Assembly (NCBI RefSeq): GCF_041435215.1
Contig: NZ_CP108394.1
Location: forward strand, 5,518,001 to 5,582,000
Length of the DNA: 64,000 bases
Origin: Streptomyces sp. NBC_01314
GTDB lineage: Bacteria > Actinomycetota > Actinomycetes > Streptomycetales > Streptomycetaceae
Direction: 5' to 3'
The translations under genes were made by a program, and so were the position numbers. The notes beneath the pieces were generated by a model. The model worked only from the letters and a program-made list of their open reading frames with translations. It was not told the origin of the DNA and made no database searches. Of this stretch, positions 43,189-52,108 are shown piece by piece. Numbering within the stretch: position 1 is the stretch's first letter; each line of letters begins with the position of its first letter.

Positions 43189-45063
43189 TCAGCCCCGGTC
43201 CCCACCCCCGCCGGGCCCTCCGAAGCCACCCTCCGGGGCCTCGCCCGCCGTGACCGTGGCGATCTTCTTCGCCGAGCCGAGCTTGCCGGAGCCGGCGAGG
43301 CCGCCGGTGTCGGTGCCGGAGGTGGAGCCGCCGGAGTACACCGTGTACTCCTCGCCGCTCTTGATCGACCCACCCGAGTACACGACGTTCTGGATGGTCT
43401 TCGAGGTGACGTAGGACGCCACGACCTTCCCGTCCGCGTCGACGATGTGCAGGGTCGTGCCCGCCTCGACCGACGCGTCCAGGGTCGCCGACAGCCAGCC
43501 CTGTTCCGACTCCTCGTCCGGGGCGACGACCATGCCCGCGCTGCCGGCGGCGAGGAGCGTGCCGCCGCTGACGGTGAAGCTGCCGTTGACGTCGAGCGCT
43601 CCGTTGCCGCCCATCTCGGGGCCGTTGACGACGATCGTGCCGCCGGTGATCTCGGCGGTGCCGTTGGAGTCGAAGCCGTCGCCCTGGGAGTTGAGGATCA
43701 GGGTGCCGCCGGTGACCTTGGCGGAGTAGTCGCCGACGTTCTCGCCACCGCCGCCACCGCCTGGACCGCGGCCACCGGGGCCGCCGCCCTGTCCGCCTTC
43801 TTCGCCCTGCGCTTCCTCCTCGGAAGTCGCCTCGCTGCCGGACGCGTTGACGCCGTCGTCGTCGGAGGTGACGTTCGAGGTGCCGCCCCGGACGAGGATG
43901 TCCTTGCCCTCCAGGCCCTCGTTGGAGCCGGTGATGTTCAGCGTGCCCTCGCTGATGACGAGGTCGCCCTCGGCGTGGATGCCGTCGTCGCCGGCCGCGA
44001 GGGTGACGTCGGCGCCGTTGAGGTGGACGGCCGCGTCGCCGTGCAGGGCGTCGGCGGAGGCGTTCACGTCGACCGTGCCGCCCTCCAGCACCGTGATCAC
44101 CCCGGACTTCAGGCCGTGCGCGGAGGTGTCGTCGGAGGCCTCGCCCTTCACGGTCAGTCTGCCGCCGGTGACGACGAGGTCGGTGGCGGCGTCCACGGCG
44201 TCACCGTTCGCGGTGACGGAGACCTTGCCGCCCGAGACGGCGATGTAACCCGCGTCCTCCTCGTCCGCGTTGTCGGACTTCAGTCCGTCGCCCTTCGCCG
44301 TCACGGTGACCGTGCCACCGTTCACCACCAGGTAGTCCTTGCCCCGGATGCCGTCGTCGGCGGCCTCGACGGTGACGTTCCCGCCCTCGACGACCAGGCC
44401 GTCCTTGCCGGCGATCGCGTCGTTGCCGTTCCCCTTCACGGTCAGCGAGCCGCTGCCGCCGATCGTCAGGTCGCCCGCGCTGTAGAGGGCGGCGTTCGCC
44501 TCGGCGTCGTCGGCGTAGGAGTCCGTGTCGCTCAGTTTGTTCTCGCTGCCGTCCGCGAGGACGACCACGAGCCGCTCCGCCTCGGTCGCGGCGATCGCCG
44601 ACCCGGAGGAGCTGGAGATGTCGACCCCGTCGAGGACCAGCTTGACGGTCGCCTCGGGGGCGGTGACCACGATCCGCCCGTCGTCGAGGGACCCGCTCAG
44701 CAGATACGTGCCGCTGGAGGTGATGGTGACGGTGGACCCGTCGACGTCCACGCCCTTGCCGTCGGCGGAGGCCGAGTCACCCTTCAGCTCGATGGAGACG
44801 GCCTCCGACTTCTCGTACTCCGTGTCGCCGTCCTCGGCGTGCGTGTCCTCGTTGTCGGCGAGGACCGCGGACGCGTCCTGCGTCCCGTCCACGGCCGCCG
44901 CGCTCGCGCTCGACGAGGAGTCGGACGACGCCGAGCCGGAGTCACTGCCGGAGGAGCAGCCGGCCAGCGCGGCGGTCGCGAGGACGACGGAGGTGAGGGC
45001 GGCCACCGCCTTCGTACGGAACCCCCGTGCCCTCCTCTTCCACGCGTTCATACGGATGTTCAT
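43189..45063 (-). CDS. Beta-helix carbohydrate-binding lipoprotein (Cthe_2159-like)
   Basis: 624 residues. ATG 45063 overlaps the stop of the VTC gene (ATGA). Lipobox ALAGC with Cys36 gives a lipoprotein. A Ser-rich spacer is followed by about 450 residues of repeated strands (LSGSLDDGRIVVTA, VTVEAADDGIRGKDYLV, LTVKGEASDD and many GDDGI/SDDDGV turns), the pattern of right-handed beta-helix proteins of the Cthe_2159 polygalacturonate-binding family. Asp-rich turns suggest calcium binding. A Gly-rich loop lies near 485. Third gene of the DUF4956-VTC operon. Confidence 0.82.
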   Translation of the reverse strand: MNIRMNAWKRRARGFRTKAVAALTSVVLATAALAGCSSGSDSGSASSDSSSSASAAAVDGTQDASAVLADNEDTHAEDGDTEYEKSEAVSIELKGDSASADGKGVDVDGSTVTITSSGTYLLSGSLDDGRIVVTAPEATVKLVLDGVDISSSSGSAIAATEAERLVVVLADGSENKLSDTDSYADDAEANAALYSAGDLTIGGSGSLTVKGNGNDAIAGKDGLVVEGGNVTVEAADDGIRGKDYLVVNGGTVTVTAKGDGLKSDNADEEDAGYIAVSGGKVSVTANGDAVDAATDLVVTGGRLTVKGEASDDTSAHGLKSGVITVLEGGTVDVNASADALHGDAAVHLNGADVTLAAGDDGIHAEGDLVISEGTLNITGSNEGLEGKDILVRGGTSNVTSDDDGVNASGSEATSEEEAQGEEGGQGGGPGGRGPGGGGGGENVGDYSAKVTGGTLILNSQGDGFDSNGTAEITGGTIVVNGPEMGGNGALDVNGSFTVSGGTLLAAGSAGMVVAPDEESEQGWLSATLDASVEAGTTLHIVDADGKVVASYVTSKTIQNVVYSGGSIKSGEEYTVYSGGSTSGTDTGGLAGSGKLGSAKKIATVTAGEAPEGGFGGPGGGGDRG

Positions 45064-45890
45064 GCGGGACTCCCGTTCAGTGCCGGTGCGGTGGGGAAGT
45101 GGCGCCGCAGAACGGGCAGCCAACGATGGGCGGGCAGGTCGGGCCGGAGCGCGGCGAGCCCGGTGCCGTACTTGGAGACCGGGCAGGGCCGGTGCCTGAG
45201 CGACCACAGCAGCCGGTCGGCGCCGGAGCCCGCGCGCCCGGCCTTGGTCTCGACGATGGTCCGCTCGGGGGTGCGCAGTTCGGTGCCGTCGGGCAGCGCC
45301 CAGGTCAGGTCGGTGTCGACGGTGACCCGGCTGCCGCTGCCCGGCAGGAACAGGGTGGTGCGGCGGTAGAGGGTGGTGAGCGTGGGCGCCAGAAGGAGGT
45401 CCCGCGCGTCGATGCCCGCCTCACCGAGGACGTCGTCGGCGTACGCGCGCGCCTCGGGGCCCAGCCGCTCCGGCTCCCCGTCGTACGGGATGCGCTGCTT
45501 GACGGTGGTGCCGCGCGGGCCGCGCGTCTTGACTTCCAGGAAGTGCTGCCCGGACCCCAGATACGTCCGGATCCGCAGCTTGAAACGGCGTCGCCGGCGG
45601 CGGGCCGCGCCCAGATAGCCGTCCATGTCCGGGGTGTCGAAGTACACGGACCGGTACGCGAACTGCCGCTCGCCGTCGACCTCCAGGACCCGCACTCCCC
45701 CGGTCTCGGCTCCGCTCGACCGGGAGGTGCCCCCACCGTCGAGCCCGCCGACCACGAAGGGGAGGTCGGTGAGGGGCAGCATGTACTTGCGGTCCAGGCG
45801 GGTCAGCAGCTCGGCACGGTCGACGAGTTCGTCGAGGCCGATGGGGCGCAGCGCCCCCACCACGGGGGCGACGGAGTCCAGCGCCGTCAT
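45060..45890 (-). CDS. VTC-domain polyphosphate polymerase
   Basis: 276 residues; starts inside the stop of the DUF4956 gene (ATGA). It has the CYTH/VTC tunnel residues in order: RKY near 34-36, YRSVYFDTP, K104-x-R106-x-R108, E119-V-K121-x-R123, TLYRR 173-177, VTVDTD with D192, VETK 213-216 and SKY 239-241. VTC4 in yeast makes polyphosphate from ATP with these positions; all appear intact here. No membrane segment of its own, so it is probably docked to the DUF4956 protein. Expected role: polyphosphate synthesis at the membrane. Confidence 0.87.
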   Translation of the reverse strand: MTALDSVAPVVGALRPIGLDELVDRAELLTRLDRKYMLPLTDLPFVVGGLDGGGTSRSSGAETGGVRVLEVDGERQFAYRSVYFDTPDMDGYLGAARRRRRRFKLRIRTYLGSGQHFLEVKTRGPRGTTVKQRIPYDGEPERLGPEARAYADDVLGEAGIDARDLLLAPTLTTLYRRTTLFLPGSGSRVTVDTDLTWALPDGTELRTPERTIVETKAGRAGSGADRLLWSLRHRPCPVSKYGTGLAALRPDLPAHRWLPVLRRHFPTAPALNGSPA

Positions 45891-46615
45891 GCCCGGACCC
45901 CGTGTCCCTGACCATGAGCCTGCCCCTGACCATGAGCCTGCCCCTGCGCCGCTCCGTGCGCCTGTCCCTGCGCCGCTCCGTGCGCCTGTCCCTGCCCTTG
46001 CGCGTGTCCCTGCGCCTGCGCGTGCCCTTGCCCGATCCGGCGTCCGGCCTCCTCGCGTACGCGCGGTCCCTCGCCGGTGACGACGTACCGGACGTCGACC
46101 AGGGTCATGTCGTTGACCAGGTCGACGCTCTGCACGGACAGGTTCACCACCCGCCCACCCAGCAGTACTTCGAGGTACGCGCGCAGGGCGTCCTCGTCGG
46201 TGTAGGCGGCGTCGAGGCGCAGGCTGCGCTGCCGGTAGCGGCCGAAGAGCCTCGGGTGGTCGCCGACGTACATCGTGGCGACGATCAGTGCCATGAGGAG
46301 GGTCGACAGGACGTTGACCTGCTCCGGGAGCCCGGCCAGCAGGCCGAGGGCGAGGGCGGAGAAGTAGTACGCGATCTCGTGCTGGGCGATCTCGTTGGAC
46401 CGCAGCCGGATGATCGACAGGACGCCGAACAGCCCCATTCCGAGGCCGATGCCGACCGACGAGGAGCTGAGCGTCATCGCCACCGCGAGGACACCGACGT
46501 TGACGCCAAGGAAGGCGGCGATGAGGTCCCGGCGGTGGTGGCGCGGGAAGTAGACCGCGAAGGTCAGCACGGAGATGGCAGCCAGATCGGCGACCACGAG
46601 AAGGGTCTGGTCCAT
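45887..46615 (-). CDS. DUF4956 membrane protein with His/Gln-rich tail
   Basis: 242 residues, ATG 46615. Four hydrophobic segments cover about 5-22, 30-70, 82-95 and 104-118. The signature LSIIRLRSNEIAQHEIAYYF is typical of DUF4956. A cytoplasmic domain follows to about 190. The last 45 residues are built of His-Gly/Gln-Ala repeats (QGHAQGQGQAHGAAQ-type) coded by 18- and 24-bp DNA repeats at 45901-46035. The His content could bind metal or be a sticky polar tail. It overlaps the VTC gene by four bases. Confidence 0.85.
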   Translation of the reverse strand: MDQTLLVVADLAAISVLTFAVYFPRHHRRDLIAAFLGVNVGVLAVAMTLSSSSVGIGLGMGLFGVLSIIRLRSNEIAQHEIAYYFSALALGLLAGLPEQVNVLSTLLMALIVATMYVGDHPRLFGRYRQRSLRLDAAYTDEDALRAYLEVLLGGRVVNLSVQSVDLVNDMTLVDVRYVVTGEGPRVREEAGRRIGQGHAQAQGHAQGQGQAHGAAQGQAHGAAQGQAHGQGQAHGQGHGVRA

Positions 46616-46668
46616 GTCAAAAGACAATCGGGGGTCAACCTTTGAGCGCGCTTTGCCTTCCCTTAACT

Positions 46669-46683
46669 GAACTTGAGAAGTTC
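46669..46683. promoter_or_regulatory. Palindrome in the DUF4956/S8 divergent region
   Basis: GAACTT-GAG-AAGTTC (46669-46683) is a perfect 6-3-6 inverted repeat in the 224-base region between the divergent genes; further on, TTCAAG occurs twice near 46757-46770. A possible operator. Confidence 0.4.
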
Positions 46684-46839
46684 TGCGGACCAAGGACGAG
46701 CGAACTCGATCAACTGCGGCCGTTTCTTGTGAAACATCTGTGAAGGCCCGGAAGTATTCAAGGTTTCAAGATTGTTACTGCCGAGTCGTCTGTGACATTG
46801 AGGGTCCTCGGGGGATCGAGATCTTTCGGATCGAGCGAC

Positions 46840-49800
46840 ATGGACCCACAGTTGACGAACCATCACCTACGCCCGAGGGCGGCCGTCACCTTACTGGCAC
46901 CGCTCCTCGCCGGAGCCCTGACCCTGACCGCGGTCACCGCTCCCTCCTACGCCAACTCCACTGAACACAGTGGCAGTTACGGCCACGGCCAGAACCACGA
47001 CGTCTACACCTACATCGTCAAGCTCGCCGACGCGCCCGTCGCCGCATACGAGGGCGGGCTGCCCCGACTGAAACGGACGGCACCCGCCCCGGGCGAACGG
47101 CTCGACGCCGGCTCCACCGCGGTCCGCAGCTACGTGCGGCATCTGGATGCCCGCCGGGACGAGGTCCTGGACGCCGTCCCTGACGCGAAGAAGCTGTACG
47201 ACTACGACTACACGTTCAACGGGTTCGCCGCCCGGCTCACCGGTCGGCAGGCCGCGAAGCTGGCCGTCACGCCGGGCGTGCTGTCGGTGACCCGCTCCAC
47301 GGTCGTGCAGCCGATCGCTCCCGCTTCGCCGGAGTCGGTGGCCGGGGCGGCCAAGGGGACCAAGAGAGCTGACGGGACCGAGGCGGCCGACGGGACCAAG
47401 AGGGCCGTCGGCGGTGAGCGCACCTCGTCGTACGCCTCACCCGCACCCGCACCCGCACCCGCACCCGCTGACAAGAGTGGCACTGCCAAGGCGGCCCTCC
47501 CCGACATACCCCGGTTCCTCGGCCTCACCGGGAAGAAGGGCCTGTGGGCGAAGGCCGGCGGTCCCGAGCGGGCCGGCGAGGGCATGATCGTCGGGGTGAT
47601 CGACCCGTTCGATCCGAAGAACCCGATGCTCGCCCCGCTGCCGGAGCCCCGCCCCGACGCGGACGTCATCGCCAAGAAGTGGCGCGGCACCTGCGACGAG
47701 GGCGACGACAGCGACCCGGACCACAAGGTCACCTGCAACAACAAGGTGATCGGGGCCGCCTGGTTCCGAGCCGAGGTGCCGGACCCCCAGCCGATCGACG
47801 TGCCCTCGCCGCTCGACATGCACAGCCACGGCACCCACATCGGCACCACGATCGCCGGCAACTACCGGACCCCGGTGACGATCGACGGCACGAACATCAC
47901 CGGCACGCTCAGCGGGCTGGCTCCGGCGGCACGCCTGGCCTTCTACAAGACCTGCTGGAGCACCGGTTGCGGAGGCGCGGACAACACCGCCGCGATCGAC
48001 CGCGCGGTGGCCGACGGCGTGGACGTCATCAGCTTCTCCATCGGCGGCACGCTGACCGACCCGACCTCCACGGAGGCGATGTTCAACGCGGCGAAGGCAG
48101 GGGTGTTCGTCTCAACCGCGGCGGGCAACGGCGGCCCGGACACCGTGGAGAACACGGCTCCCTGGATCACGACGGTCGCGGCGGAGTCCCACGACACCTA
48201 CTACACCTCGACCCTGACCCTCGGCGACGGCCGCGCCTTCACCAACCCCGACCTTACCGTGGGGGCTCCCGCCACTCCGCTGGTCAACGCCGTCGCGGTC
48301 GGCAGGCAGGACGCGAAGCAGATCGAGTACTGCGCGCCGGGCACGCTCGACCCGGACAGGGCGAAAGGGAAGATCGTCGTCTGCGACCGGGGCGGCGAGG
48401 GCTTCACCTACCAGGACAGGTTCGACGAGCTGAAGAAGTCCGGCGCGGTCGCGATGGTCCTGGCCAACACGCCGACCAGCCACCAGGACCTCGTCGTGGA
48501 CCCACAGTTCCCCATGATCTCGGTGGGCCCGAAGGACCGGGAGACGATCAAGGAGTACGCCGCCGGTCCGGGCGCCGGCGCGGAGATCTCGCCGACCAGG
48601 AGCGGGCACGTCCGGGCTCCCGTCATCACCGGCTTCTCCTCCTCGGGCCCCGACCCGTTCTCCGGCGGCGACCTGCTCAAACCCGACATCGCCGCACCGG
48701 GCAGAATGATCGCGGCGGGCACCGTGCCCGGCGGCTTCGCGGGATACACCGGTGAGTACGGCTTCATGGACGGCACGTCGATGGCGGCCCCGCACATCGC
48801 CGGACTCGCCACCCTGCTCATGCAACTGCACCCGGACTGGACCCCGATGGAGGTCAAGTCCGCGCTGATGACCACGGCGACCACGACCGACAACGAGGGC
48901 GAGCCGATCGGCCGGCGATACGGTGAGGGCACCGATATCGCTCCCGCCACCCCGCTCGACCACGGAGCGGGCTCGCCCAGGGTGACCCGTGCCGCCGACC
49001 CCGGCCTGGTCTACGACTCGACGCCCACCGACTGGACGGCGTACCTCTGCGCCCTCGGCGAGCAGCCCACCGCCGCCGACGGCACCGACCCCTGTGCCGC
49101 TGCCCCGAGGACCGACCCCAGCGACCTCAACTACCCGTCCCTCTCCGTCGGTGGCCTCCTCGGCAGCCAGACGGTGACCCGCACGGTCACCAACGTCGAC
49201 GACGTCACCGCCACCTACCGGGCAAAGCTGCGGACACCGCGCGGCTACAAGGCCGACGTCACACCGAAGCGGCTCACGCTGAAGCCCGGCGCGTCGGCCA
49301 CGTACCGGGTGAGGTTCACCCGGACATCCGCGCCCTACGGCGAGTCGGTCTTCGGATCCCTCACCTGGAGCGACGCCCACAGCCACCACCGGGTGACCAG
49401 CCCCATCACCCTGAGCGCCGCCCGCATCGAGGCTCCCGCGGAGGTCACGGTGACCGGCGGCGAGGGCTCGACCGGCCCCGTCACGCTCACGCCGGGCATC
49501 GGCTGGAACGGCAAGCTGACGACCGAGGTCACGGGCCTGTACGCGGGTGAGAAGACCACCGGGACCCTCACCGGCACCGACACCTCCGGCTTCTGGGACA
49601 GCCCGCACGAGAACGAGGCCGTGGTGCGGCACCGGATCCATGTCCCCGAGGGCGCCTTCACCCGTGTCGCCGTCACCGCCGCGGACCACGTCCCCGGCAG
49701 CGACCTCGACCTCTACGCCTTCCGCACCGACGGCGAACGCGTCGGCGAATCGCCCGGCTTCAGCTCCGACGAACACGCCGACCTGCCGCCCGGCGACTAC

Positions 49801-50058
49801 GACGTCTACGTCGTCCAGTACGAACTGCCGGCCGGCACCACCGGCCAGCAGTACACGCTCTGGAGCTGGAAGGTCGGCCAGGGCGACCCCGACGCCCGCG
49901 CCACCGTCACCCCGGCCACCCTGCCGGTGGCCGCGGGAGACCGGCCCGAACTCAAGGTGACCTGGCCCGCTTTGAAGGCCACGCCGTACCTCGGCCTCGT
50001 CGAGTACGGCGACGGTTCGACCACCCTCGGGCGCACGGTCCTGGCAGTCACGCCGTAA
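46840..50058 (+). CDS. Secreted S8 (subtilisin-like) serine protease
   Basis: 1072 residues, ATG 46840. Signal peptide to about 38 (APSYANS), then an inhibitor-I9-type propeptide (about 53-160; FNGFAARLTGRQAAKLAV). A Pro/Ala spacer lies at 200-210. Catalytic triad: D255 in GVIDPFDP, H330 in HSHGTH and S647 in GTSMAAPHIAG. A protease-associated (PA) insertion precedes the Ser. After the catalytic domain come an Fn3-like domain (DLNYPSLSVGG, RTVTNVDDVTATY) and two beta domains to the end. Resembles large secreted plant/actinobacterial subtilases. Confidence 0.92.
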   Translation: MDPQLTNHHLRPRAAVTLLAPLLAGALTLTAVTAPSYANSTEHSGSYGHGQNHDVYTYIVKLADAPVAAYEGGLPRLKRTAPAPGERLDAGSTAVRSYVRHLDARRDEVLDAVPDAKKLYDYDYTFNGFAARLTGRQAAKLAVTPGVLSVTRSTVVQPIAPASPESVAGAAKGTKRADGTEAADGTKRAVGGERTSSYASPAPAPAPAPADKSGTAKAALPDIPRFLGLTGKKGLWAKAGGPERAGEGMIVGVIDPFDPKNPMLAPLPEPRPDADVIAKKWRGTCDEGDDSDPDHKVTCNNKVIGAAWFRAEVPDPQPIDVPSPLDMHSHGTHIGTTIAGNYRTPVTIDGTNITGTLSGLAPAARLAFYKTCWSTGCGGADNTAAIDRAVADGVDVISFSIGGTLTDPTSTEAMFNAAKAGVFVSTAAGNGGPDTVENTAPWITTVAAESHDTYYTSTLTLGDGRAFTNPDLTVGAPATPLVNAVAVGRQDAKQIEYCAPGTLDPDRAKGKIVVCDRGGEGFTYQDRFDELKKSGAVAMVLANTPTSHQDLVVDPQFPMISVGPKDRETIKEYAAGPGAGAEISPTRSGHVRAPVITGFSSSGPDPFSGGDLLKPDIAAPGRMIAAGTVPGGFAGYTGEYGFMDGTSMAAPHIAGLATLLMQLHPDWTPMEVKSALMTTATTTDNEGEPIGRRYGEGTDIAPATPLDHGAGSPRVTRAADPGLVYDSTPTDWTAYLCALGEQPTAADGTDPCAAAPRTDPSDLNYPSLSVGGLLGSQTVTRTVTNVDDVTATYRAKLRTPRGYKADVTPKRLTLKPGASATYRVRFTRTSAPYGESVFGSLTWSDAHSHHRVTSPITLSAARIEAPAEVTVTGGEGSTGPVTLTPGIGWNGKLTTEVTGLYAGEKTTGTLTGTDTSGFWDSPHENEAVVRHRIHVPEGAFTRVAVTAADHVPGSDLDLYAFRTDGERVGESPGFSSDEHADLPPGDYDVYVVQYELPAGTTGQQYTLWSWKVGQGDPDARATVTPATLPVAAGDRPELKVTWPALKATPYLGLVEYGDGSTTLGRTVLAVTP

Positions 50059-50087
50059 CCGCCGCCCCACGGGCGACCGGCTCGGCG

Positions 50088-50744
50088 TCAGGTCACCGCC
50101 GTGATCACGACCACGGTCGTCGCCATCGTCGCCGCCGTGAGGGCCGCCGCCGTGGCCGCCGCGGTCGCGGCCATGCGGCGCAGCGCGGGGTCGGCCCAGT
50201 GGTGTTCGGCGATCTCGGTCATCCGCCGCCTGGCCGGGGACTCCTCGGAGTCGGCGTCCGGGAAGGCGAGGGTGTGCAGGTCTCCGTGGTGGAGGAGGGA
50301 GATCAGGGCAGCGGTGCGGGGGTCCGGTTCGGCGCCCTCCAGGACCACTTGCGCCAGGCGCCCGCGCAGCGCGGACTCCACCGTGCCGTCGGCCTCCGGG
50401 TAGCGGGTGGTGCGGAAGACGAGCAGGACACGGCGCTTCTCCTCACGGATCAGGCCCTTGTCCAGCACGCCCCGCAGAGCGCTCTCGTACTCCTTCGCGC
50501 GGTGCTCCTGGATCCACTTCCCGGCGTCGTCGGGAAGTGGGTCCAGGAGCGCGTCGGCCGAGTCGTCCGACAGCGACCGCTCCAGCAGGGCCGCCGCCGC
50601 GATCGCGTGGGGCGTCCGCAGGGGGAGCCGGGCCTCACCCGTGGAGTCGTCGAGGGAGAGAAGAAGGATCTCCTCGCCGAGGGTCGTGGGGACGGGGACC
50701 GAGGCGGGAGTGTCGGCTGGAGTGGGCGTGGTCGACGTGGTCAT
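50088..50744 (-). CDS. GPP34 (GOLPH3-like) protein
   Basis: 218 residues. The GPP34 fold landmarks LGEEILLLSLDDSTGEARL and LDKGLIREEKRRVLLVF are followed by RRRMTEIAEHHWADPALRRM and a C-terminal hydrophobic helix (ATAAALTAATMATTVVVIT). Eukaryotic GOLPH3 binds phosphatidylinositol phosphates; in Streptomyces many copies of unknown role occur. The Thr/Pro-rich N-terminus is likely flexible. Convergent with the S8 gene (29 bases). Confidence 0.88.
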   Translation of the reverse strand: MTTSTTPTPADTPASVPVPTTLGEEILLLSLDDSTGEARLPLRTPHAIAAAALLERSLSDDSADALLDPLPDDAGKWIQEHRAKEYESALRGVLDKGLIREEKRRVLLVFRTTRYPEADGTVESALRGRLAQVVLEGAEPDPRTAALISLLHHGDLHTLAFPDADSEESPARRRMTEIAEHHWADPALRRMAATAAATAAALTAATMATTVVVITAVT

Positions 50745-50758
50745 GATCAGTACGACGC

Positions 50759-51322
50759 GTGCGGGAGTTCGGCAGTTGCGAAAATCGAGTTGAGCCCCCC
50801 ACCCCCGCGCTCCCAGAAGGCAGCCTGCTCGCCACCCTCGCCGCCACCCGCCCCGGCGGCCGGATCCTCGAACTCGGAACCGGCGTCGGCGAAGGCACGG
50901 CCTGGCTCCTCGGCGGAATGAACGCGACGGCGACGCTGGTCACCGTCGAACTCGACGACTCCGTACAGGCCGTCGCCCGCAAGCGGTTCGGCGGCGACGA
51001 ACGGATCACCTTCGTCACCGGGGACGGCGGACGCTGGCTGGACGAGTTCGACGGCGTGCCCTTCGACCTGGTCTTCGCGGACACCTGGCCCGGCAAGTTC
51101 ACCCACCTCGACGCCGCCCTGAACCTGGTGGCGCCCGGCGGCGCGTACGTGGTCGACGATCTGACGCCCGTCCCCGGCCGGCCCGAGGGTCACGAGGCGG
51201 CGGTGACCGACCTGCTCGCGGTTCTGGAGGGGCGCTCGGACTTCCGGACGACCCGGCTGGCCTGGTCGAGCGGCCTGCTGATCGCCGTCCGCACCAGCGA
51301 CGCCACCGGCACCTCGGCCTGA
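50759..51322 (+). CDS. Class I SAM-dependent methyltransferase
   Basis: 187 residues from GTG 50759. Motif I GGRILELGTGVGEGTAWLL, the acidic end of strand 2 in VTVELDD, and FDLVFADTWPGKF after strand 4 resemble small O-methyltransferases. A catalytic-metal set is not clear. Divergent from GPP34 with 14 bases between starts. Its last 133 bases overlap the convergent gene ending at 51190. Confidence 0.82.
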   Translation: MREFGSCENRVEPPTPALPEGSLLATLAATRPGGRILELGTGVGEGTAWLLGGMNATATLVTVELDDSVQAVARKRFGGDERITFVTGDGGRWLDEFDGVPFDLVFADTWPGKFTHLDAALNLVAPGGAYVVDDLTPVPGRPEGHEAAVTDLLAVLEGRSDFRTTRLAWSSGLLIAVRTSDATGTSA

Positions 51323-51762
51323 CCGTCCGGACCCAACCCCGGACCCGAACCCGGACCCGCGCTCGAACCCGCACCCGCACCCCCGGTCGGCCCCGCGCCT
51401 GGACCCGTGTCCATGCCCAGCGCCGTACGGGCCGCCCGGACATGGCGCAGCCCTTCGACCGCCGTGCGCGTGACCTGCGCGTACTCATCGGGCGTGCGGG
51501 CCCGGGTCAGCTGCGCGCGGGCGGTGCGGAGGCGTTCGGTGGCGTCGGTCAGGGACTCGGCCGCACTTCCGCCCGCCCCTGCCTGCGCCCGTACGTCGAT
51601 GCCGGCCAGGCTGCCGCCCAGCCGTACGACCCAGCGGTTGGCATCGGCCTCCGCGTCCAGGTCGGACGACGGTCCGGGTCCGTCCACGGACCGCCGCCGC
51701 GCGACGATCGCGACCACCGCCCCAACGATCAGCAGCACTGCCACCAGCACGGCCAGCTTCAT
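51190..51762 (-). CDS. Small membrane-anchored protein, 3' end overlapping a methyltransferase gene
   Basis: 190 residues; ATG 51762 follows GGAGGAGGCC. An N-terminal membrane helix (LAVLVAVLLIVGAVVAIVA) is followed by a helical domain (about 28-120) and a Gly/Pro/Ala tail with many GPG repeats. The last 44 codons lie antisense to the methyltransferase; the family's usual end is probably near the GPG stretch, so the extension may reflect a frameshift in this strain. Function unknown. Confidence 0.65.
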   Translation of the reverse strand: MKLAVLVAVLLIVGAVVAIVARRRSVDGPGPSSDLDAEADANRWVVRLGGSLAGIDVRAQAGAGGSAAESLTDATERLRTARAQLTRARTPDEYAQVTRTAVEGLRHVRAARTALGMDTGPGAGPTGGAGAGSSAGPGSGPGLGPDGQAEVPVASLVRTAISRPLDQASRVVRKSERPSRTASRSVTAAS

Positions 51763-51788
51763 GGCCTCCTCCAGCATTCCGACGTTCC

Positions 51789-51878
51789 GTCCCGTACAAC
51801 TCGTATGTCCCGTAGGGCTTTTACGTCCCGTACGGCTCCTACGGGTTCCTCACCCTGTACGTCCCATCACATCCCCTC
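51789..51878. repeat. Five degenerate 18-bp tandem repeats
   Basis: Units start at 51789, 51807, 51825, 51843 and 51861. Three begin GTCCCGTA, one GTCCCATC, and the fourth is diverged (GGGTTCCTCACCCTGTAC). They occupy the region just upstream of the 51762 gene. Unit length near two helical turns suggests multiple binding sites, but a slippage product is equally possible. Confidence 0.6.
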
Positions 51879-51962
51879 CCACTGTGATCGTCCGACGAGA
51901 AACCTGTGCGTCCCCTGATGACTTCCCCAGCAGGTACCCGACACGGGGACGAACGCACGCCG

Positions 51963-51999
51963 AAGGCCCGGAACCCAAGGGGGAGGGGTTCCGGGCCTT
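51963..51999 (-). terminator. Terminator downstream of dioxygenase 1
   Basis: 14-bp perfect stem, 51963-51976 with 51986-51999, nine-base loop. It is 110 bases after the minus-strand stop at 52109. Confidence 0.7.
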
Positions 52000-52108
52000 G
52001 TGGAGCCGTACGACCGCGGCCGCCGACGGCCGACCGCTCAGCGACGACGTACGCCGGCCGGGGTCGGCTCGCCGAGGCGGACTCCGACGCCGTGTCCGAC
52101 GCGCCCGG

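Noticed and set aside
45027..45911. Plus-strand ORF of 294 codons opposite the VTC gene
   Set aside because: Antisense shadow of the VTC gene, which has all its catalytic motifs on the minus strand.
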